From NCBI GenBank assembly GCA_900767325.1, contig CAAFYT010000029.1, positions 1-11,039 on the forward strand: DNA of 11,039 bases. The letters are read 5' to 3'. The notes beneath the pieces are model-generated. The model saw only the letters and a list, made by a program, of their open reading frames with translations. It was not told the DNA's origin and searched no databases. The stretch comes from Kiritimatiellia bacterium. Lineage in GTDB: Bacteria; Verrucomicrobiota; Kiritimatiellia; RFP12; UBA1067. This document shows positions 6,080 through 11,039 of the stretch, in pieces. How positions within the stretch are numbered: the stretch's first letter is position 1; the number at the start of each line of letters is the position of its first letter. The translations under genes and the position numbers were made by a program.

Positions 6080-8536
6080 TCAACTCGCCCTCACTTCGAT
6101 TCCATCGGCCGCCCCGAGAGCCTCGACGATCCGCTGGAAGGTCTTTCCGACCTCGTCATCCGTCAGTGTCTTCTCGGCGCTGCGGAACTCAAGCGAGTAC
6201 GCGCGCGAATCCTTGAAGACATCGAAGAGTTCGATCCGCACGAGTTCGAGTCCACCATTCTTGCGGATGATCGACAGGATCGCGTCGTGCGAAACGCCCG
6301 CCTTCGCGACAAGCGCGATATCGCGCCTGACCGAGGGAAACTGCGGCGGCGGCGAGACCTTGCCCGTCTCGTTTGTCCGCTTGAGGAGCGGTTTGAGCTC
6401 CAATTCGCACAGCACCATCTGCGTGGTCAGCCGATAGGGATGACGCATCGCCGCGGAAAGCGCACCGATCACCCCCAACGGTCGCCCGTTCAGCGCAACC
6501 CGCATCGCCGCGCCCTTCGCGAACGCGGGGTGCGCGTCCGGAGCAAATTCGAGATGCCCCGCGTGCAATCGCGCCACAAGTTCCTCGACAGCACCCTTCA
6601 TCCAGAGCACGGCCTCCTCTTCGGAGATCGCCACACGCCGCCGAAGCGCCTCGCGCCCGACTGCTCCGACAAACCCGAGGGAGAGCATCTCCTTCTCCAC
6701 CGGACCCGTCTCGAAGACCTTGCCGACTTCGAAGAGCATCGCGCCGTTCGGCTGGTGGGAGGCATTGCGTCCAAGCGAAGCCATCAGCTGCGGCAACAGG
6801 GAGTCGCGCATGACGCCGAACTCCGCCGAAACCGGATCGGGGATTGCCAGCCGACGCGCCTTCACCTCCTCGCGCGAGTCGAATTCATCCAGCTCCTTGC
6901 CGGAGAGAAACGAATAGTGCATCGCCTCCGAGAAGCCAAGCGCCGTGCACAGCTCCCGCAGGCGGCGCTTCGCCTGGAACGGCGAATCGTCCAACCCCGA
7001 CACGCTCGGGGCCGATGGCATCGTGTCGGGAATGTTGTCGAGCCCATAGAGGCGGGCGATCTCCTCCACGAGATCCGCCTCCATCGTCAGATCCCACCGC
7101 CACGACGGAATCGCGAACTCCACCTCCTTCGATGCGGCGAAATGGTCGTGTTTCTTGACCGTCCTCAGACCGATCGACTCCAGGAGATACACCATCACGT
7201 CGTTTCCGATGTTGATGCCAATCAACTTGCGCGCACGGTCGAAATTGAGCGTCACGGGCTTGTTGAACTGGTAAACGACGCCGGGAATCGCGTTGAACGG
7301 AACCTCGGGGCCGAGCTTCTCGCGGTTATCCACGTCCACGAAGCCCTTCGCGACCTTCGCACCGCCGTATTTCTGCAGGAGATGCGCCGCCCGCTTCGAT
7401 GCGAAGTTCGCCACCGCCTTGTGCACGCCGCGGATGTAGCGATACGACGATTCGCTCGAAAGACCGAGCTTCGTCGCGGTCGATTTGATGCACGCGGGCT
7501 CAAAGAGCGCCGACTCCAACATCACCGTCGTCGTTCCCGTCGCAATCTCGGATTCCTCGCCACCCATCACGCCGGCGATTGCGTTGGGTTTCTCCGCATC
7601 GCAAATCACCAGCATCGTCGGATCGAGCGTGCGTTCGACGCCGTCAAGCGTCCTCATCTTCTCGCCTTCGCGCGCACAACGAACGACAACCGTGCGATCC
7701 CTGAGCTTGGTGTGGTCGAACGCATGCAATGGCGCACCCATCTCCAACATCACGTAGTTCGTCACATCCACGATGAGCCCCAACGAGCGAACGCCACACA
7801 TCTCCAACCGCTTGGCGATGATCTCCGGCGAGGGCCCGTCCTTCACGTCCTTCAGCACGCGCGCCGTATAACGCAGACACTTCTGCGGATCCTCCACCAC
7901 GACCTTCACCTCGGAGGAGACGTCGATCTCACACTCCGTGAACTCCACGCTCGGCAACGTGAGGGGCCGATGAAGGATCGCGCAGAACTCGCGCGCGAGA
8001 CCGAGCACCGAAAGCGCGTCGGGGCGATTCCAGGTCACCTCGATGTCGAACACGACCTCGGGCCTGTCTCCCGGCCGAGCATCACGCACAAAGGCGCCCG
8101 TCTTCGTCTCGGGCGGAAACTCGATGATGCCCGAGGCGCCCTCGCCGAGGTGCAGCTCCTTCTCGCTGCAGCACATGCCGAACGATTCCACCCCGCGCAA
8201 CTTGCCCTTCTTGATCTTGAAGCCCCCTTCGGGAATCACCGCACCGATCTTCGCGAACGCCGTCTTGATGCCGGCGCGCATGTTTGGCGCGCCGCACACC
8301 ACCTGATACTCCGTCTCGCCGTCCGTGACCCTGCACACATGCAGATGGTCGCTGTCGGGATGCGCCACGCACTCCAGAACCTCGACCACCACGAACGAAT
8401 CCGAGAGCGGCTCGGCGCCGATCGTCTCGATCGCTTCGACCTGCAGTCCCGCTCGCGTCAGCCGATCGGCGCGCTCCCTGCGGCCGCTGTCATCGACCTT
8501 GACATAATCATTCAGCCAGCTGAGCGGCAGTCTCAT
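6080..8536 (-). CDS. pheT: Phenylalanine--tRNA ligase beta subunit
   Basis: PheT is the large subunit of the alpha2-beta2 enzyme that charges tRNA-Phe. It binds the tRNA, and its B3/B4 domain edits mischarged Tyr. The 818 aa protein is full length (E. coli 795). It starts with the typical MRLPLSWLNDYV. The EMAP-like tRNA-binding OB fold spans about 45-155 (HPDSDHLHVCRV, VVCGAPN, SFGMCCSEKEL). The B3/B4 editing region lies at about 215-385 (VDVTNYVMLEMGAPLHAFD, AGVMGG). B5 is at about 415-500 (PSWRWDL, EEIARLYGLDNIP). A catalytic-like core without active site runs from about 515 to 715, and the C-terminal FDX-ACB anticodon-binding domain from about 733 to 818 (FPSVRRDIAL). The ATG at 8536 lies inside the end of the upstream gene, with GAGGTGAAGG just ahead. 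The 29 nt overlap implies coupling. The usual partner pheS is not next to it: the upstream neighbour is an unrelated gene. Confidence 0.97.
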   Translation of the reverse strand: MRLPLSWLNDYVKVDDSGRRERADRLTRAGLQVEAIETIGAEPLSDSFVVVEVLECVAHPDSDHLHVCRVTDGETEYQVVCGAPNMRAGIKTAFAKIGAVIPEGGFKIKKGKLRGVESFGMCCSEKELHLGEGASGIIEFPPETKTGAFVRDARPGDRPEVVFDIEVTWNRPDALSVLGLAREFCAILHRPLTLPSVEFTECEIDVSSEVKVVVEDPQKCLRYTARVLKDVKDGPSPEIIAKRLEMCGVRSLGLIVDVTNYVMLEMGAPLHAFDHTKLRDRTVVVRCAREGEKMRTLDGVERTLDPTMLVICDAEKPNAIAGVMGGEESEIATGTTTVMLESALFEPACIKSTATKLGLSSESSYRYIRGVHKAVANFASKRAAHLLQKYGGAKVAKGFVDVDNREKLGPEVPFNAIPGVVYQFNKPVTLNFDRARKLIGINIGNDVMVYLLESIGLRTVKKHDHFAASKEVEFAIPSWRWDLTMEADLVEEIARLYGLDNIPDTMPSAPSVSGLDDSPFQAKRRLRELCTALGFSEAMHYSFLSGKELDEFDSREEVKARRLAIPDPVSAEFGVMRDSLLPQLMASLGRNASHQPNGAMLFEVGKVFETGPVEKEMLSLGFVGAVGREALRRRVAISEEEAVLWMKGAVEELVARLHAGHLEFAPDAHPAFAKGAAMRVALNGRPLGVIGALSAAMRHPYRLTTQMVLCELELKPLLKRTNETGKVSPPPQFPSVRRDIALVAKAGVSHDAILSIIRKNGGLELVRIELFDVFKDSRAYSLEFRSAEKTLTDDEVGKTFQRIVEALGAADGIEVRAS

Positions 8537-9842
8537 CCTTCACCTCTTCCTTCGCTTCCTTAGGCTCCTCGGCCGTCTCCTTGGGCTCTTCTTTTGGCTC
8601 TTCGGCCTTATTCCGCTTCTTCCATTGCGGACCGTACTTCGGAAATTTCTCGACCGACGAATAGACGCCGTTCGTGAACGCCACAACATGCCCCGTCGTC
8701 GCCAGCCAGTTCAGATGCTTCTCCGCCTCAGCCCCGCCCGGAAGCTCCGATTTGTCGCAGCACGGATGCTCGGCGACGAACGTCGCGACCGAGGCGAGCT
8801 CGGGTATCGCGTGGGCAACGTCGAACTCCCGAAGTTCCATGTTGGTGACGAATTCCGGTCCGCGCGGATCGTTCGCACGGAAGAACTTGAGCTTGCGGTG
8901 GTGGAACGCGCCGCGCAGAGCGAAGCACATCCCGATCGGCGTGCGCCGCTCGGCCTCCACCGCGCCCTGCACCGCCAACGCCAAGGGCTTCGAGGGCGAA
9001 GCGAGCGCCATGTCCGCCGTGATCATCAGATTCCGAGGCGCATCGAGGAGCGTGGGGAGGATGTTGCGCCTGAACTCGCCCTCCGCCTGTTCGCGCGTCA
9101 GCGCGACGGCCCCTTCTTGGCCGATCGTGCCCTTCGCGTAGAACATCGTGCGCCGCGTCGCCCCCGCGCGCCAGGTCTCAATCACCTCCGGCTCGCGCAC
9201 CATCTCGATCCGCGACCGGTACTCGGCCTCGGACATCTCCGGATAGCGCGTGCGGATCATCTCGCGGACGATGGAGTTGAATTCGTGGATGTTCGGCGGC
9301 CCCAGGAGCACACCCGAAAGCGAGCATCTCGCCACGCAGTTGAAGTTGCCCTTCGGCGGTTCAACCTCGGTCTCCTGCGAATCGTAGTATTCGCCGAGAT
9401 GCGCCCGTACGATATGCTCGGCGACTTCGCCGGCGTTTGCCGAGGCGAAGGAGCAGACCTTGCACTGATGAAACTTCTCCTCGCCCTGCGGCTCGACCTT
9501 GAGCAGAACCGACCGGGGATTCTCAAGGAAGAAATACGCGAGATCCTTCAGCTTGTAGGCGTGGAAGTCGCCCTGGATCTTGCGGATGATCGTTCCGAGC
9601 GCCTTCGTCTCGGGCAAGACCTTGATCGCGGCCTGCAGAGGCCTTACGCGTTCCTCGAAACGCGGCTTGCGCGCGACGAACGGACGCTTCGCAAACGGCT
9701 TCGCCCCGCCCCTCGGACGCTCCTCCGCTGGTGCTCGCGCCGGACGCACCTGACCCACCTTGATGCCGGCGCCCTCCTTCGCCCACGCGGGGGCGAAATC
9801 AAAGGAACCCAGGCCTGAAATCGGACTATTCTCTTCGCTCAT
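8508..9842 (-). CDS. Uncharacterised PVC-type protein with C2H2 zinc-finger-like motif
   Basis: I know no function for this 444 aa protein. Residues 1-68 are a low-complexity tail that turns strongly basic (Arg, Lys, Pro from about 32). A conserved-looking core begins at about 70 (QAAIKVLPE). C127-x2-C130-x12-H143-x4-H148 matches the classical C2H2 zinc-finger spacing exactly. It is followed by EPPKGNFNCVARCSLSG (161-177) and LLGPPNIHEF (179-188). From memory, the EPPKG, CxxSG, LGPPNxH order, and a C-terminal winged-helix-like segment ending in a GHVxxFxNG motif (here GHVVAFTNG), characterise a family in Verrucomicrobia annotated only as hypothetical. The last 36 residues or so repeat EEPKE/KEE units. 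Basic tail, putative finger and absence of a signal peptide suggest a cytoplasmic nucleic-acid-binding protein; this is inference. No ribosome site precedes the ATG at 9842 and a -10 box lies 9 nt upstream. The 3' end overlaps pheT by 29 nt. Confidence 0.85.
   Translation of the reverse strand: MSEENSPISGLGSFDFAPAWAKEGAGIKVGQVRPARAPAEERPRGGAKPFAKRPFVARKPRFEERVRPLQAAIKVLPETKALGTIIRKIQGDFHAYKLKDLAYFFLENPRSVLLKVEPQGEEKFHQCKVCSFASANAGEVAEHIVRAHLGEYYDSQETEVEPPKGNFNCVARCSLSGVLLGPPNIHEFNSIVREMIRTRYPEMSEAEYRSRIEMVREPEVIETWRAGATRRTMFYAKGTIGQEGAVALTREQAEGEFRRNILPTLLDAPRNLMITADMALASPSKPLALAVQGAVEAERRTPIGMCFALRGAFHHRKLKFFRANDPRGPEFVTNMELREFDVAHAIPELASVATFVAEHPCCDKSELPGGAEAEKHLNWLATTGHVVAFTNGVYSSVEKFPKYGPQWKKRNKAEEPKEEPKETAEEPKEAKEEVKDETAAQLAE
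8511..8609 (-). repeat. E/P/K-rich tandem tail-coding repeat
   Basis: The DNA encoding the last 33 residues of the zinc-finger-like protein consists of imperfect repeats of units such as GAGCC(A/T)AAGGA, giving EEPKE-type peptides. It is a slippage-prone low-complexity end. Its last 26 bases also encode the first residues of pheT in another frame. Confidence 0.6.
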
Positions 9843-9851
9843 GGCACGTGT

Positions 9852-9860
9852 ATTATATCA
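9852..9860 (-). promoter_or_regulatory. Extended -10 promoter element before the zinc-finger-like gene and pheT
   Basis: The minus strand reads TGATATAAT, a perfect TATAAT with TGn extension. It is made from the last codons of purL (GTG ATA TAA) plus the next T. No good -35 is seen at the usual spacing. Transcription would start near 9845, about 3 nt before the ATG at 9842, giving an almost leaderless mRNA. The match to the tRNA-Gln element (GTGGTATAAT versus GTGATATAAT) supports a real promoter. Confidence 0.6.
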
Positions 9861-11039
9861 CATTTCCCCCGCGCGTGGCGAAGGTGTAGGCATTGCGGAA
9901 CATGCGCATCCAGGGGCCGTCTTTCCTGAAGACTCCTGGGTTGTAACTCAACTGGCACGCCCGGAAGCCACGTTCGGGGTGCGGCATCATGATCGTCGCG
10001 CGGCCGTCCGCCGAAGTGAACGCCGTCTGCCCGCCGATCGAACCGTTCGGATTGAACGGGTAGCGCGTCGTCGCCCGGCCGTAGCCATCCACAAAGTGCG
10101 CCGCGCAGATCGACGGCGTGAAGCCCTCCGTCCACACCCGCCCCTCGCCGTGCGCGACCGCGATCGGCAGGCGCGATCCCGCCATCCCCTTGAAGAAAAG
10201 GGAGGGCGATTCCTCGATCTCGATCGTCGCAAGACGCGCCTCGAACTGCTCCGAGATGTTCTTCACGAACTTCGGCCACCCTGCCGCGCCCGGAATGATG
10301 TCCTTCAGCTGCGAGAGCATCTGACAGCCGTTGCACACGCCGAGCAAGAAGGTGTCGGGACGCTCGAAGAACGCCTTGAACATCGCCTTCAGCCTGTCGT
10401 TGAAGAGAATGGAGCGCGCCCAGCCCGAGCCCGCGCCGAGGACGTCGCCGTAGCTGAAGCCGCCGCACGCGACAAGGCCCTTGAAGTCCTTCAAATCGAC
10501 CTTGCCAGCAATCAAGTCGCTCATATGCACGTCAACGGACTCGAAGCCCGCGAGCGCAAACGCCGCCGCCATCTCGATATGGCCGTTGACACCCTGTTCA
10601 CGCAGAATACACATCCGAGGCCTATCGACGCCTACCGTCTTATCGATGCCTGCCGACGTTTCCGGATCGAACGTCACCTTGTAGTTCAGCCCCGGATCGC
10701 GCTCGTCGAGCCCGTTGTCGTATTCCTCGTGGGCGCAGACCGGGTTGTCGCGCAAGGCCTGCATCCGATAGGTCGTCTCCGACCAGCAGCGCCGCAAGTA
10801 GGTGATGTCGGTGTCGAGCGCAAGGCGTTGGCCGACATAGACCTTGAACTCGCGATCAGGCATGACGCCGCCGATGAGCGTCGCCTCGACACGGGCCTTT
10901 TTGAAGATGTCCATCACCCGGAGGTAATTCGACTTCCGAACGTCCTTCACATCAATCGGATCCGTCACCTGGAGGACGACGCCCGGCTGCTCGTTAAAGA
11001 GCTGCTCCAGCGCATCGCCGTCAGGAAGCATCGCATAGA
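9853..11039 (-). CDS. purL: Phosphoribosylformylglycinamidine synthase, long single-chain type, C-terminal part (5' end cut by window)
   Basis: PurL converts FGAR, ATP and glutamine to FGAM in purine synthesis. The frame is open to the right edge, and 394 complete codons of the C-terminus are visible. Residue numbers here count from the Met at 11031. About 1-115 is the end of the second synthase domain (LFNEQPGVVLQV, RDNPVCAHEEYDNG). PRMCILREQGVNGHIEMAA (138-156) opens the class I glutaminase domain. CGGFSYGDVLGAG (189-201) contributes the oxyanion region, GVCNGCQML holds the nucleophile C233 (codon 10335..10333), and PHPERGF holds H351 and E353. The catalytic triad is therefore complete. The sequence follows the E. 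coli long PurL (about 1295 aa) closely through the whole domain, so this is not a separate PurQ. It ends 10 nt before the next gene, and its TAA is part of a -10 box. Confidence 0.96.
   Translation of the reverse strand, partial: YAMLPDGDALEQLFNEQPGVVLQVTDPIDVKDVRKSNYLRVMDIFKKARVEATLIGGVMPDREFKVYVGQRLALDTDITYLRRCWSETTYRMQALRDNPVCAHEEYDNGLDERDPGLNYKVTFDPETSAGIDKTVGVDRPRMCILREQGVNGHIEMAAAFALAGFESVDVHMSDLIAGKVDLKDFKGLVACGGFSYGDVLGAGSGWARSILFNDRLKAMFKAFFERPDTFLLGVCNGCQMLSQLKDIIPGAAGWPKFVKNISEQFEARLATIEIEESPSLFFKGMAGSRLPIAVAHGEGRVWTEGFTPSICAAHFVDGYGRATTRYPFNPNGSIGGQTAFTSADGRATIMMPHPERGFRACQLSYNPGVFRKDGPWMRMFRNAYTFATRGGNVI

Noticed and set aside
6020..8563. A very long open frame (about 847 codons) on the plus strand opposite pheT
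   Set aside because: It mirrors pheT almost exactly and its product is dominated by Arg, His and Leu without any domain. Strong GC bias at codon third positions of the real gene removes stops from the opposite frame. No ribosome site or family resemblance supports it.
8625..9818. Plus-strand open frame of about 397 codons opposite the zinc-finger-like gene
   Set aside because: Arg/Leu-rich shadow product. The minus-strand frame has the coherent motifs, the overlap with pheT and the promoter.
9853..11039. A stand-alone PurQ glutaminase
   Set aside because: The frame is open upstream of the glutaminase domain and carries the end of the PurL synthase domain in the same chain, as in the long PurL type.
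1..11039. Mobile elements, CRISPR arrays, phage genes or toxin-antitoxin pairs
   Set aside because: No direct-repeat arrays, transposase or recombinase motifs, or small paired genes were seen. Apart from the unknowns noted, the genes are housekeeping and tightly packed.

Overview
The window is a compact, GC-rich bacterial chromosome segment. Every supported gene lies on the minus strand, so the biological reading order runs from position 11039 down to 1. It holds nine protein genes, two of them cut by the window edges, and one tRNA gene. I see no mobile element, CRISPR array or rRNA. Two things suggest a member of the PVC superphylum (Verrucomicrobiota / Kiritimatiellota / Lentisphaerota). 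One is the protein at 8508..9842, which resembles from memory a family I know only from Verrucomicrobia-type genomes. The other is a secreted protein with a short VNGKYIEPPY-type domain. This placement is an inference and cannot be proved from the window. The SerA is of a short type I associate with Clostridia and other anaerobes.

Layout in order of transcription. (1) 11039..9853 is the C-terminal third of the long single-chain PurL of purine synthesis, with an intact glutaminase triad. (2) 9842..8508 is an uncharacterised protein with a basic N-terminal tail, a C2H2 zinc-finger-like motif and an E/P/K-rich tail. Its 3' end overlaps the next gene by 29 nt. (3) 8536..6080 is a full-length pheT, with no pheS beside it. 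(4) 6079..5926 is the largest gap, with two small inverted repeats and no gene. (5) 5925..5083 is an exported protein of unknown function with an acidic then basic linker. (6) 5067..3790 is a fold-type I aminotransferase of uncertain substrate. (7) 3788..2973 is ispE of the MEP isoprenoid pathway. (8) 2961..2888 is tRNA-Gln(UUG) with an encoded CCA end. (9) 2855..1764 serC, 1764..598 serA and 598..1 nrnA-like form a tightly overlapped run. SerA makes phosphohydroxypyruvate and SerC aminates it to phosphoserine. The phosphatase SerB is not visible.

The genes are packed so that stops and starts overlap (TGATG at serC/serA and serA/nrnA) or are separated by 1 to 15 nt, which points to polycistronic transcription with translational coupling. 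The most unusual regulatory signal is a pair of nearly identical extended -10 elements (GTGRTATAAT on the minus strand). In both, the UAA stop codon of the upstream gene (ispE or purL) forms the middle of the TATAAT box. One would start the tRNA-Gln/serCA/nrnA unit. The other would start a nearly leaderless mRNA for the zinc-finger-like protein and pheT.

I did not find a clear new multi-gene system. The best candidates for follow-up are the zinc-finger-like protein coupled to pheT, the stop-codon/-10 promoters, and the tRNA placed in the leader of the serine operon.
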